Part shown: one piece after another, positions 8,351 through 15,901 of the stretch | Position numbering within the stretch: the first letter of the stretch is position 1 | Layout: each line of letters begins with the position of its first letter | Assembly: GCF_000403785.1 (NCBI RefSeq) | Contig: NZ_APHJ01000054.1 | Location: 248,001 to 312,000 of the forward strand | DNA: 64,000 bases | Source of the DNA: Gillisia sp. CAL575 | GTDB taxonomy: Bacteria > Bacteroidota > Bacteroidia > Flavobacteriales > Flavobacteriaceae | Direction of reading: 5' to 3' | The notes under the pieces: model-generated | Databases searched by the model: none | The model's input: the letters and a program-made list of their open reading frames with translations, nothing else | What the model was told of the DNA's origin: nothing | Position numbers and translations under genes: made by a program

Positions 8351-8800
8351 TTACAATATCTGCGCCGAGTGATCTTTGGTTTTTACCTTAGTAATAATAT
8401 CTTCAATAAGACCATTTTCATCTATCACAAAAGTAGTTCTATGAATTCCATCATATTCTTTCCCCATGAACTTTTTTGGTCCCCAAACTCCATAAGCTTC
8501 TATAAGTTCCTTGTCTTCATCTGCTAATAATGGAAATGGCAATTCATATTTATTTTTAAAATTAGATTGTCTTTTTTCTGTATCGGCACTTACGCCTAAG
8601 ATTTGATATCCCTTTTCCTGAAACTGCTCCCAATTATCTCTCAAATTACATACTTCTGCAGTACACCCTGGAGTACTTGCTTTGGGATAGAAAAACAAAA
8701 CAACTTTTTTTCCTTGGAAATCTGTCAGATTAACAATATTCCCATCTTGATCTTTTACCGAAAATTGTGGAGCAGTATCTCCTACCTTTAATTTTATCAT
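8351..8800 (-). CDS. bcp: Thioredoxin-dependent thiol peroxidase (BCP/PrxQ family)
   Basis: From ATG 8800 the protein has 149 residues, the normal PrxQ length, and starts MIKLKVGDTAPQF. An upstream ATG at 8830 would add ten untypical residues and leave 1 nt to nth. The enzyme reduces hydrogen and organic peroxides. The peroxidatic Cys lies in STPGCTAEVC, with a resolving Cys five residues later, the CX4C arrangement of atypical two-Cys PrxQ. FFYPKA and the C-terminal VKTKDHSAQIL are family marks. It is divergent from nth, with about 31 nt between starts. Confidence 0.93.
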   Translation of the reverse strand: MIKLKVGDTAPQFSVKDQDGNIVNLTDFQGKKVVLFFYPKASTPGCTAEVCNLRDNWEQFQEKGYQILGVSADTEKRQSNFKNKYELPFPLLADEDKELIEAYGVWGPKKFMGKEYDGIHRTTFVIDENGLIEDIITKVKTKDHSAQIL

Positions 8801-8831
8801 TATTCTTATTTTAGCCATAAATTTAAGCATT

Positions 8832-9491
8832 ATGAATAAGCAGGAAAAGGTAAAATTCGTTATAGATACATTAAATGAAATTTATACTGAAGTTCCTATC
8901 CCTTTAGATCATAAAGATCCTTACACTTTATTGATCGCCGTGCTTATGTCTGCACAATCTACAGATGTAAAAGTGAATCAAATAACCCCATTATTATTTG
9001 AAAGAGCAGATAATCCTTATGCAATGATAAAACTATCTGTAGAAGAAATTCGTGAGATCATAAAACCTGTTGGACTATCTCCTATGAAAGCCAAAGGCAT
9101 TTACGGACTTTCACATATTTTAATAGATAAGTATAATGGCGAAGTTCCTGCTAGTTTTGAAGCTTTAGAATCTTTACCCGCAGTTGGTCATAAAACGGCA
9201 AGTGTGGTAATGTCACAGGCATTCGGAATACCCGCTTTTCCCGTAGACACTCATATTCACAGGTTAATGTACAGATGGAATTTAACCAATGGAAAAAACG
9301 TGGTTCAAACAGAAAAAGATGCTAAAAGACTGTTCCCTAGAGAACTTTGGAACAAATTACATCTTCAAATTATATTTTATGGAAGGCAATATTCCCCTGC
9401 AAGGGCATGGAATTTAGAAAAGGATATTATCACGAAGACTATTGGAAGAAAACAAGTTCTTGCGGAATATTACAAGAAAAGAGGAATCTAA
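8832..9491 (+). CDS. nth: Endonuclease III-like DNA glycosylase/AP lyase without iron-sulfur cluster
   Basis: A 219-residue HhH-GPD protein that should remove oxidised pyrimidines and cut abasic sites in base-excision repair. The helix-hairpin-helix LPAVGHKTASVV carries the catalytic Lys, and FPVDTHIHRL carries the catalytic Asp. The usual C-terminal CX6CX2CX5C cluster loop is absent. The protein contains no cysteine at all, and the equivalent region reads FYGRQYSPARAWNLEKDI. Length is normal, so this is a substitution rather than a truncation. Confidence 0.93.
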   Translation: MNKQEKVKFVIDTLNEIYTEVPIPLDHKDPYTLLIAVLMSAQSTDVKVNQITPLLFERADNPYAMIKLSVEEIREIIKPVGLSPMKAKGIYGLSHILIDKYNGEVPASFEALESLPAVGHKTASVVMSQAFGIPAFPVDTHIHRLMYRWNLTNGKNVVQTEKDAKRLFPRELWNKLHLQIIFYGRQYSPARAWNLEKDIITKTIGRKQVLAEYYKKRGI

Positions 9492-9519
9492 AATTTTGAG
9501 ATTTTAAATTCCTTATCCA

Positions 9520-9554
9520 CTAAAAAAATAAAAAAGACCCGCATAAAACGGGTC
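9520..9554 (-). terminator. Rho-independent terminator, mainly for the sigma-factor operon
   Basis: A GACCCG/CGGGTC stem (9536-9541 with 9549-9554) with a 7-nt loop is followed on the minus strand by TTTTTTATTTTTTTA. It stands 7 nt past the stop of the 49-residue gene. On the plus strand it may weakly end nth. Confidence 0.8.
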
Positions 9555-9560
9555 ATTATA

Positions 9561-9710
9561 TTAATTTAAAATAGTCTCGAAACTCAATTGCTTATACTTA
9601 GTAATTCGCAGAGCTTTAGAATAATCTAAAAGAAACTGAAGTGTTTCTTTTTTAGGGTTCAATGTGTTCAATTTTTCTCCTTTCGAAGGTTTAGTGTAAA
9701 GGTGCTTCAT
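9561..9710 (-). CDS. Small conserved-looking protein, 49 residues, downstream of the sigma factor
   Basis: ATG 9710 to TAA 9561 encodes 49 residues beginning MKHLYTKPSKGEKLNTLNPK, then KETLQFLLDYSKALRITKY and an FETILN end. It is basic and has no signal peptide or membrane segment. It starts 58 nt after the ECF sigma stop on the same strand and ends at a strong terminator, so it is probably the last gene of that transcript. I recall similar short proteins next to this sigma gene in other Flavobacteriaceae, but that was not searched. Function unknown. Confidence 0.7.
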   Translation of the reverse strand: MKHLYTKPSKGEKLNTLNPKKETLQFLLDYSKALRITKYKQLSFETILN

Positions 9711-9768
9711 TTGGTCAACTTTTAGTTAGTTTAAATGAAGAACGTATTTAAAGTACTCTTATTATAAA

Positions 9769-10353
9769 TTAATTTGTTAAAATTAAGTTATGTTTCTCAA
9801 TTAATTTTCGCAAATTGATTAAAGCATATCGCATTCTTCCCAAGGCAGTATTAATACTTACCCCCGTACTTTCCGAGATCTCCTTAAAACTCATGTCTTT
9901 ATAGATACGCATAGTTAAAACTTCCAACTGATCCTCCGGAAGCTCCTTGATTAATTCTTGAACATCTAATTCAATTTGGTCTTTAATAATTTGCCTTTCA
10001 ATATTAAGATCGCCATCACTCAAAACAGAAAAAATATTGAAGTCACCATGATTCTCGAACTTGGGCATTCTTTTATTTCTTCTAAAATGATCTATAACCA
10101 GGTTATGCGCAATTCGCATTACCCAAGGTAAAAATTTACCTTCTTCATTATACTTTCCTTTTTTGAGGGTATTGATGACTTTTATAAACGTATCCTGAAA
10201 AACATCATTAGAGATATCTTTATCAAATACCTTGGAATAGATGAAACTATATATACGTTGTTGGTGTCTATTTATTAAAGTAGAAAGTGCATTTTCATTC
10301 CCTTGAATATACTCTTGCACAAGCGCAGCATCAGTTGCCTTAATGTAATTCAT
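9769..10353 (-). CDS. ECF-type RNA polymerase sigma factor
   Basis: A 194-residue group IV sigma-70 factor. Region 2 spans about residues 20-95, with DVFQDTFIKVINTL and PWVMRIAHNLVIDHFRR (core binding and -10 recognition). Region 4 spans about residues 130-185, with LPEDQLEVLTMRIYKDMSFKEIS and the helix-turn-helix GVSINTALGRMRYAL. No anti-sigma gene is adjacent. The product downstream is a 49-residue basic protein without a membrane segment. It is divergent from uvrA. A strong Bacteroidota promoter lies 112 nt upstream of the start. Confidence 0.92.
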   Translation of the reverse strand: MNYIKATDAALVQEYIQGNENALSTLINRHQQRIYSFIYSKVFDKDISNDVFQDTFIKVINTLKKGKYNEEGKFLPWVMRIAHNLVIDHFRRNKRMPKFENHGDFNIFSVLSDGDLNIERQIIKDQIELDVQELIKELPEDQLEVLTMRIYKDMSFKEISESTGVSINTALGRMRYALINLRKLIEKHNLILTN

Positions 10354-10464
10354 AATAGTTACTTTATTTTCGGGTATATAAGAATACCGTCAGGTTAGAT
10401 TTTTTAACTTAAAAAGTAACTTTATGCAATAGGCAATAGATTTTTAGAATGTTCGTTGATGCTC

Positions 10465-10497
10465 CAAATATAGCAACATATATTTTACATAAGCAAA
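10465..10497 (-). promoter_or_regulatory. Bacteroidota-type promoter for the ECF sigma gene
   Basis: On the minus strand TTTG (10494-10497) is followed after 21 nt by TATATTTG (10465-10472), an exact match to TTTG/TAnnTTTG. It predicts a start near 10458 and an untranslated leader of about 105 nt. Confidence 0.75.
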
Positions 10498-10534
10498 CTT
10501 AAACCTGATTTTTTAACAAATCATATAGATTTTG

Positions 10535-10570
10535 TTTGCTTTTTACACTGATTCTTATTGAGTACCTTTG
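10535..10570 (+). promoter_or_regulatory. Probable promoter of uvrA
   Basis: TTTG at 10535-10538 and TACCTTTG at 10563-10570 lie 24 nt apart, one nucleotide beyond the usual range. The -7 box matches exactly and sits 24 nt before the uvrA ATG. Confidence 0.5.
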
Positions 10571-10594
10571 CATTTATTTCGATAAGACAAATCC

Positions 10595-13381
10595 ATGGCA
10601 GTAGATATTTCAAAGGTTAACCCCAAAGAAAACATAATAATCAAAGGAGCAAAACTTCATAATTTAAAGAATATTGATGTTATAATTCCTAGAAATAAAT
10701 TAGTGGTGATCACTGGACTTTCTGGTTCGGGAAAATCAAGTTTGGCTTTTGATACTCTTTATGCTGAAGGGCAACGCCGATATGTAGAAAGTTTATCCTC
10801 TTATGCGAGACAGTTTCTTGGAAGACTAAATAAACCGAAAGTAGATTATATAAAAGGAATCGCTCCAGCTATTGCTATAGAGCAAAAAGTAAACTCTACC
10901 AACCCTCGTTCTACTGTGGGTACTTCTACAGAGATCTATGATTATTTAAAATTATTATTTGCCCGTATAGGAAGAACCTATTCTCCTGTTTCTGGAGATG
11001 AAGTTAAAAAAGACACAGTAACAGATGTTATAAATTATGTGAAGTCCTTTCCTGAGGGAGAAAAGATGCTATTGCTCTCCCCTATTCATTTAGAAAATGG
11101 AAGAATTCTAAAGGAGAAACTAAATGTCCTCTTTCAACAAGGCTATAGTCGAATTAAAGTTAAGGAAGAGGTGGTACGAATAGATGAAACCGCCTTAGAT
11201 GAATTAAATTCTGAAGATGTTTCCTTGGTGGTAGATAGAATAGTAACAAAGGATGATGAAGATTTTCTAAATAGGTTAGCCGATGCAACCCAGGCGGCAT
11301 TTTTTGAAGGAAAGGGAGAAATTTATCTTCAAAGTCTATCGGATAAAAAACTTCGTCATTTCAGCAATAAATTTGAATTGGATGGAATCTTGTTTTTAGA
11401 ACCTAATGTTCACCTTTTTAGTTTTAATAATCCGTACGGCGCGTGTCCTAAATGTGAAGGTTATGGAGATGTAATTGGTATAGATGAAGACCTCGTTATT
11501 CCTAACACAGGTTTATCTGTATATGAAAATGCAATATTTCCTTGGAGAGGTGAAAGTATGAGTTGGTACAGAGATCAATTGGTAAACAATTCACACAAAT
11601 TTGATTTTCCAATACATAAACCATATTTTGAACTTACACAAGATCAAAAAGATCTAATTTGGAATGGAAATTCTCATTTTGAAGGACTAAATACTTTCTT
11701 CGCTTTTTTAGAATCTAAAGCTTATAAAATTCAGAATAGAGTAATGCTTTCCAGATATAGAGGAAAAACCAAATGTACAGTTTGCAAAGGGAAAAGACTT
11801 AGACTGGAAGTGAATTATGTGAAAGTTGGTGGAGCTACAATTACAGATCTTGTTGAGAAACCTATAGATAAAGTCCGGGAATTCTTTAGTGCGCTTCAAC
11901 TTAATGAATATGACACTCAGATTGCCAAGCGACTATTAATTGAAATTAATAATCGTCTGCTATTCCTTTCCAATGTTGGATTGGATTATCTAACATTGAA
12001 TAGAAAATCTAATAGTTTATCTGGAGGAGAATCTCAACGAATAAATTTAGCGACTTCTTTAGGAAGTAGTTTAGTAGGATCTATGTACATTTTAGATGAG
12101 CCATCAATAGGCTTACATCCAAGAGATACTAAGAAATTGATTGAAGTACTCAAAAATCTAAGAGATCTTGGGAATACAGTAATTGTTGTAGAGCATGATG
12201 AGGATATTATGCGGGAAGCAGATGAAATTATAGATATAGGACCAGAAGCTGGAACACATGGTGGAGAAGTAGTTGCAACAGGCTCTTTTGAAGATATTTT
12301 AAAGGCTAACTCCTTAACTTCTCAATATTTAAATGATACTATGCGAATTGAAGTTCCTAAGAAAAGAAGAACATCTAAGCAATTCGTGAAAATTATTGGA
12401 GCCAGAGAAAATAATCTTAAAAATATTGATGTAAAATTTCCATTAGGAGTTTTTACTGCGGTTACTGGCGTCTCAGGAAGTGGTAAAAGTACTTTGGTGA
12501 AGAGGATACTATATCCTGCATTGCAGAAAAGCATAGGTGGCTATGGAGAAAAAGCTGGACAGTTCACAAATCTTGAAGGAGAATATAAAAATACTAAATC
12601 TATAGAATTTGTAGATCAAAATCCAATAGGTAGATCTTCCAGATCCAATCCTGTTACTTATATTAAGGCTTACGATGATATTAGGAATCTTTTTGCAAAT
12701 CAGAAATTATCTGTTATTCGCGGATTTAAAGCGAAGCATTTTTCTTTTAATGTAGATGGAGGAAGATGCGAAACTTGTAAAGGAGAAGGTGAAGTTACCA
12801 TAGAAATGCAATTTATGGCTGATGTTCATTTGGAATGTGAAACCTGCAAAGGAAAAAGATTTAAAAAGGAAGTTTTAGAAGTTCAGTTTGCAGATAAGAA
12901 TATAGATGACGTTCTCAAAATGACAATTAATGAGGCAATCGATTTTTTTACTGATAGTGATATTCCAAAAATCACCAAGAAACTTCAGCCCTTACAAGAT
13001 GTTGGATTAGGATATGTACAACTGGGCCAAAGTAGTTCTACTCTATCTGGTGGGGAAGCACAGCGAATTAAATTAGCTTCATTTTTAGTAAAAGGAACCA
13101 CTAAAGATAAAGCGCTTTTCATCTTTGATGAACCTACTACTGGATTACATTTTCATGATATACAAAAATTATTGAAATCCTTTAATGCTCTAATAGAAAA
13201 AGGTCATTCTGTAATTGTTGTAGAACACAATATGGATCTGGTGAAATGCGCAGATCACATTATAGATCTTGGATTAGATGGAGGGGAAAATGGAGGATAT
13301 CTAATTGCTGAAGGAACACCTGAAGAAGTTTCCAAAAACAAGAATTCTTATACAGCTCCTTTTCTTAAAGAGAAATTATAA
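10595..13381 (+). CDS. uvrA: UvrA, excinuclease ABC subunit A
   Basis: A 928-residue protein close to the usual 940. It finds DNA distortions as a dimer and loads UvrB in nucleotide excision repair. Two ABC modules are complete: Walker [15 protein letters not shown] near residue 42 and [10 protein letters not shown] near residue 628, and signatures LSGGESQRI and [12 protein letters not shown]. Zinc modules are seen at [17 protein letters not shown] and [10 protein letters not shown]...CETCKGKR. It stands alone on the plus strand, divergent from the ECF sigma gene. Confidence 0.97.
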   Translation: MAVDISKVNPKENIIIKGAKLHNLKNIDVIIPRNKLVVITGLSGSGKSSLAFDTLYAEGQRRYVESLSSYARQFLGRLNKPKVDYIKGIAPAIAIEQKVNSTNPRSTVGTSTEIYDYLKLLFARIGRTYSPVSGDEVKKDTVTDVINYVKSFPEGEKMLLLSPIHLENGRILKEKLNVLFQQGYSRIKVKEEVVRIDETALDELNSEDVSLVVDRIVTKDDEDFLNRLADATQAAFFEGKGEIYLQSLSDKKLRHFSNKFELDGILFLEPNVHLFSFNNPYGACPKCEGYGDVIGIDEDLVIPNTGLSVYENAIFPWRGESMSWYRDQLVNNSHKFDFPIHKPYFELTQDQKDLIWNGNSHFEGLNTFFAFLESKAYKIQNRVMLSRYRGKTKCTVCKGKRLRLEVNYVKVGGATITDLVEKPIDKVREFFSALQLNEYDTQIAKRLLIEINNRLLFLSNVGLDYLTLNRKSNSLSGGESQRINLATSLGSSLVGSMYILDEPSIGLHPRDTKKLIEVLKNLRDLGNTVIVVEHDEDIMREADEIIDIGPEAGTHGGEVVATGSFEDILKANSLTSQYLNDTMRIEVPKKRRTSKQFVKIIGARENNLKNIDVKFPLGVFTAVTGVSGSGKSTLVKRILYPALQKSIGGYGEKAGQFTNLEGEYKNTKSIEFVDQNPIGRSSRSNPVTYIKAYDDIRNLFANQKLSVIRGFKAKHFSFNVDGGRCETCKGEGEVTIEMQFMADVHLECETCKGKRFKKEVLEVQFADKNIDDVLKMTINEAIDFFTDSDIPKITKKLQPLQDVGLGYVQLGQSSSTLSGGEAQRIKLASFLVKGTTKDKALFIFDEPTTGLHFHDIQKLLKSFNALIEKGHSVIVVEHNMDLVKCADHIIDLGLDGGENGGYLIAEGTPEEVSKNKNSYTAPFLKEKL

Positions 13382-13483
13382 AATTTTACACCTTTAAATT
13401 ATATGGTTAAATCCATTATTAACTACATTTAATAAACCGACAATTTCAGGTTAATTAATAAAACGGGGCGCGGCATCCGGATT

Positions 13484-13500
13484 TTGGCACGCAGTTTGTA
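13484..13500 (+). promoter_or_regulatory. Sigma-54 promoter candidate
   Basis: TTGGCACGCAGTTTGTA matches the -24/-12 consensus TGGCAC-N5-TTGCA with correct spacing. The only change in the core is T for C in the -12 element (TTGTA). The flank is locally GC-rich in an AT-rich gap. It predicts a start near 13511, about 50 nt upstream of the 13560 gene. No TAnnTTTG box was seen in this gap. Confidence 0.65.
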
Positions 13501-13559
13501 TTAAGTTGAGACAGTGACACCCAACTAAAATTAATCTGTATTAACCTAAAATCACCCCT

Positions 13560-14798
13560 ATGAAAAATATAGCAGTTTTATTTACTTTGCTCTTCGTTGG
13601 ATGGTCGGCTTCAGCCAGTTCTACTGATAATTCTAGTACTTATCCATTCAATAATTATGGAGAGTCTTTCATCTTTGTTGAAGGCGGTGTTGAGTTCGCT
13701 ATTTATCCAAATGGAGAGTTTGACTTCTACTACGATGCGCAATATTCAAGAAATTCAGCATATATCTCTGCTCCAAACGGAAATGTAAGTTATAACTCTG
13801 GTTATAATTATGATCCTTATGTACAATATGATGATTATGGCGCTGTGATCCAAATTGAAAATGTACCTGTTTATTATGACTTTTATGGAAGAATCATCCA
13901 AGCGGGTAATATTTTTATTGATTATAATAGACATGGAAATATTTCTAGATTAGGTGGTTTACGTATCCAATATAATAGCTTTCAAAGACCTGTACATTAT
14001 TCAGGTTATATAAATGCATATAATTCAAGATACGTTTATCAGCCTTGGCATAAATACTATACGCGTCCTCACAATTCTTATAGGGTTGTTTATTATGAGC
14101 CTTATAGAGCTTACTATGAACCAATAAGGGTTAATTATGTGCAGTACAATACTTATTATAACAGTAACACATATCATCCTAAAAAGAAGAATGATTACTA
14201 TAGACCAGGTCATAGTAATGTAGCTTACAATAATGGAAGAAGGACCTCAGAAATTAGAAGTATTTCTTCATCTGGGAGATCTTCAGCAAGTGAGGGTAGA
14301 AATAATAATACTCTTTCTGCAAGAAGTAATAGAGATGTGAGTAGAAATGTATTGATGGAAAGAAGTTCTAATCCAAGAGATATTTCCAGAAAAGAAATTT
14401 CTAATAATGAAAGACATGAGGCTGCTGTAAGGTCTAACAGAAATTCTACTGGTGTAGCTACAGAAACTACAAGATCTAGCAGCGTTGGAAGAATTATTTC
14501 TAGAGACAGTAGAAGTACAAGTGCTAGATCCAATAATGATACAAGTAGTCAGCAGGAAACTAGAACCGTGAGTAGAATTCCTCAAAATAATGGAAATAAC
14601 GCTTCCACAGCAAGAACTAGTTCTCCCACAAGAACAGTTACAGTTCAAAGAGGTCGTGCAACAAATAGTTCTTCAAGAACTGCGACTTCAACTCAGACAC
14701 AAAATAACAACAGAAACGAAAGCGTTAAAGAAGTTAAAAATACAGAAAATTCAAGATCAGGAAGATCATCTTCTTCCCGAGATGATTCTAGAATTTAG
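13560..14798 (+). CDS. Secreted Tyr/Asn/Ser/Arg-rich low-complexity protein
   Basis: A 412-residue protein. Residues 1-20 are a signal peptide (AVLFTLLFVGWSASAS). Residues 21-150 hold imperfect repeats of short strands rich in Tyr, Asp and Gly (FAIYPNGEFDFYYD, VQYDDYGAVIQIENV, IFIDYNRHGNISRLGG), which suggests a small beta-repeat domain. Residues 150-220 are Tyr-rich and basic. Residues 220-412 are a disordered Ser/Arg/Asn tail ending DDSRI. No known domain is recognised. The tail lacks a clear type IX sorting domain. A sigma-54 promoter candidate precedes it and a weak terminator follows. A role in the envelope is only inferred. Confidence 0.85.
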   Translation: MKNIAVLFTLLFVGWSASASSTDNSSTYPFNNYGESFIFVEGGVEFAIYPNGEFDFYYDAQYSRNSAYISAPNGNVSYNSGYNYDPYVQYDDYGAVIQIENVPVYYDFYGRIIQAGNIFIDYNRHGNISRLGGLRIQYNSFQRPVHYSGYINAYNSRYVYQPWHKYYTRPHNSYRVVYYEPYRAYYEPIRVNYVQYNTYYNSNTYHPKKKNDYYRPGHSNVAYNNGRRTSEIRSISSSGRSSASEGRNNNTLSARSNRDVSRNVLMERSSNPRDISRKEISNNERHEAAVRSNRNSTGVATETTRSSSVGRIISRDSRSTSARSNNDTSSQQETRTVSRIPQNNGNNASTARTSSPTRTVTVQRGRATNSSSRTATSTQTQNNNRNESVKEVKNTENSRSGRSSSSRDDSRI

Positions 14799-14831
14799 AT
14801 ATAAAAAGTAAGTTTTTGGTTGGTTAGTTAG

Positions 14832-14876
14832 AAAATCTCCATAGATATTGAAAAATGTCATGGGGATTTTCGTTTT
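14832..14876 (+). terminator. Weak terminator-like hairpin after the low-complexity protein
   Basis: AAAATCTCC (14832-14840) pairs with GGGGATTTT (14862-14870) with one G-U pair and a 21-nt loop, followed by TTCGTTTTA. The large loop makes it a weak candidate. Confidence 0.4.
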
Positions 14877-14880
14877 AGTC

Positions 14881-15060
14881 CTCATAGTAATTATTCTTAA
14901 ATTAATCCCTAATTGAAATTTTAATTCGCATTGTGATAGGTAATATGCTAGCTCCATATTTGATATTTGTCATCTCGTTAATGGGTGGAAATCTCACTTC
15001 TACCTCAATTCTGCTTTCTTGAAATTTTAGGCTTCATTCAGAATGATTTTTTATAAGGAG
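14881..15060. other. Gene-free gap with decayed repeat-like sequence
   Basis: No credible ORF. Segments such as tttgtcatctcgttaatggg (near 14966) and ttcattcagaatgattttt (near 15031) resemble the ends of the dispersed gtcatt repeats elsewhere in the window, but they are too diverged to delimit. Confidence 0.35.
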
Positions 15061-15099
15061 ATAGGGAGACAGCTATTCTTGTGATATACCAGATTTATT

Positions 15100-15232
15100 C
15101 CTTACGGTCTTAATTAAGGCAAGTAGCGTGGAGTAGGAACACGTTCTTGTCGGCTTTATTGTTTTTTACTAGGTGTCTAAAATAGCACTTTTCATCAGAT
15201 TGCCCGCTATTTTCGCTTAACCGATGTTGTGT
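15100..15232 (+). repeat. Structured intergenic element ending in the parDE flanking repeat
   Basis: About 130 bp from ccttacggtcttaattaagg to aaccgatgttgtgt. Within it aagtagcg (15121-15128) can pair with cgctattt (15205-15212) through one G-U pair, enclosing about 75 nt. From memory, closely similar intergenic sequences (a gcaagtagcg start, tgcccgctattttcg near the end and a gttgtg terminus) recur in many Bacteroidota genomes. I could not check this. Its right end is one arm of an inverted repeat around parDE. Confidence 0.45.
15217..15232 (+). repeat. Left arm of inverted repeat flanking parDE
   Basis: TTAACCGATGTTGTGT matches the reverse complement of 15879-15894 at 15 of 16 positions. 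The two arms enclose the parE and parD genes and their promoter. Confidence 0.6.
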
Positions 15233-15271
15233 TTTAGTTTTTCTCCACCAAATTTATAAGGAAGCACCAAA

Positions 15272-15577
15272 TCATTTTTTCAATCGGCTTTTAACATCCA
15301 TTCTTTGATGTAGAATTCTAATTACTTCCATTAATCCATTATCATTTTTTTTATAAAAAATCAGATGTGATTTAATTTTAGTTACTTGATATCCTATTCG
15401 AATATGGTCAATAGATTTTCCAGTCAAATAATTGTCAGAAGTAAAAATAATCTCATCAATTATCAAATTATAATATCTGTCGGCTTGCTCAACAGACCAT
15501 TTTTTTAATGTAAACAACCAGATATTTTCTAAATCCTCAATAGCTTTTTTACTTATGAGATAATTGTTCTTACTCAT
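15272..15577 (-). CDS. parE: ParE/RelE-family toxin of a type II toxin-antitoxin pair
   Basis: A 101-residue basic protein of ParE/RelE size and pattern: YLISKKAIEDLENIWLFTLKKW at the start, a central YYNLI helix and a C-terminal strand-loop (HLIFYKKNDNGLMEVIRILHQRMD). ParE toxins poison DNA gyrase and RelE toxins cleave mRNA. The IRILHQRMD ending is typical of ParE. It overlaps the parD stop by 4 nt, antitoxin first. There is no sign of truncation. Confidence 0.88.
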   Translation of the reverse strand: MSKNNYLISKKAIEDLENIWLFTLKKWSVEQADRYYNLIIDEIIFTSDNYLTGKSIDHIRIGYQVTKIKSHLIFYKKNDNGLMEVIRILHQRMDVKSRLKK

Positions 15578-15816
15578 AAGTTTTTACGATGTAATTCTTT
15601 TAAGTGTTCAGATGAATTGAAATTGTCAATAGAACCAGAATTTTCTCCGACTTCAAGAGCTTTGATCAGTTCTTGTTCTTTAATTTCTTCTCTTTCTAAA
15701 AGTCTAAGAGCAGAGCGAATTACTTCACTTACCGAGTTATATTTTCCTGAATTAATTTCATTATTTATAAAATTCTCAAAATGATTACTTAAAGATATAG
15801 ACGTGTTTTTTCCCAT
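15574..15816 (-). CDS. parD: ParD-family antitoxin (ribbon-helix-helix)
   Basis: An 80-residue protein. Residues 1-45 form a ribbon-helix-helix DNA-binding domain (NTSISLSNHFENFINNEI, then SVSEVIRSALRLLE). Residues 46-80 are an acidic tail that would wrap the toxin. Gene order and the 4-nt overlap are standard for parDE. Its promoter contains a perfect palindrome suited to autorepression. Confidence 0.9.
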   Translation of the reverse strand: MGKNTSISLSNHFENFINNEINSGKYNSVSEVIRSALRLLEREEIKEQELIKALEVGENSGSIDNFNSSEHLKELHRKNL

Positions 15817-15834
15817 TTTTCAGCTTGATTTATT

Positions 15835-15866
15835 CAAAAGTACCAAAAATTGGTAACTAATGCAAA
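15835..15866 (-). promoter_or_regulatory. Promoter of the parDE operon
   Basis: TTTG (15863-15866) and TACTTTTG (15835-15842) on the minus strand are 20 nt apart, an exact Bacteroidota promoter. The parD ATG is 19 nt downstream of the -7 box. Confidence 0.75.
15841..15855. promoter_or_regulatory. Probable ParD operator inside the parDE promoter
   Basis: TACCAAAAATTGGTA has perfect 6-bp arms (TACCAA/TTGGTA) and a 3-nt centre. It lies between the two promoter boxes and touches the -7 box, where a ribbon-helix-helix dimer would block polymerase. Confidence 0.6.
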
Positions 15867-15878
15867 TTGAAAAATTTA

Positions 15879-15894
15879 ACACAACATCTGTTAA
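15879..15894 (-). repeat. Right arm of inverted repeat flanking parDE
   Basis: ACACAACATCTGTTAA is the inverted partner of 15217-15232 with one mismatch. It lies between the parDE promoter and the flippase stop at 15902. Confidence 0.6.
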
Positions 15895-15901
15895 ACCGCA
15901 A

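Noticed and set aside
14225-14648. Two long antisense ORFs opposite the Ser/Arg-rich tail
   Set aside because: They come from the repeated AGA/AGT codons of the sense gene, read as Leu/Ser-rich or Ser/Thr-rich frames. They have no start context and no family likeness.
15100-15894. Chromosomal integron with attC sites
   Set aside because: The flanking motifs are inverted rather than direct, only one cassette is present and no integron integrase is in the window.
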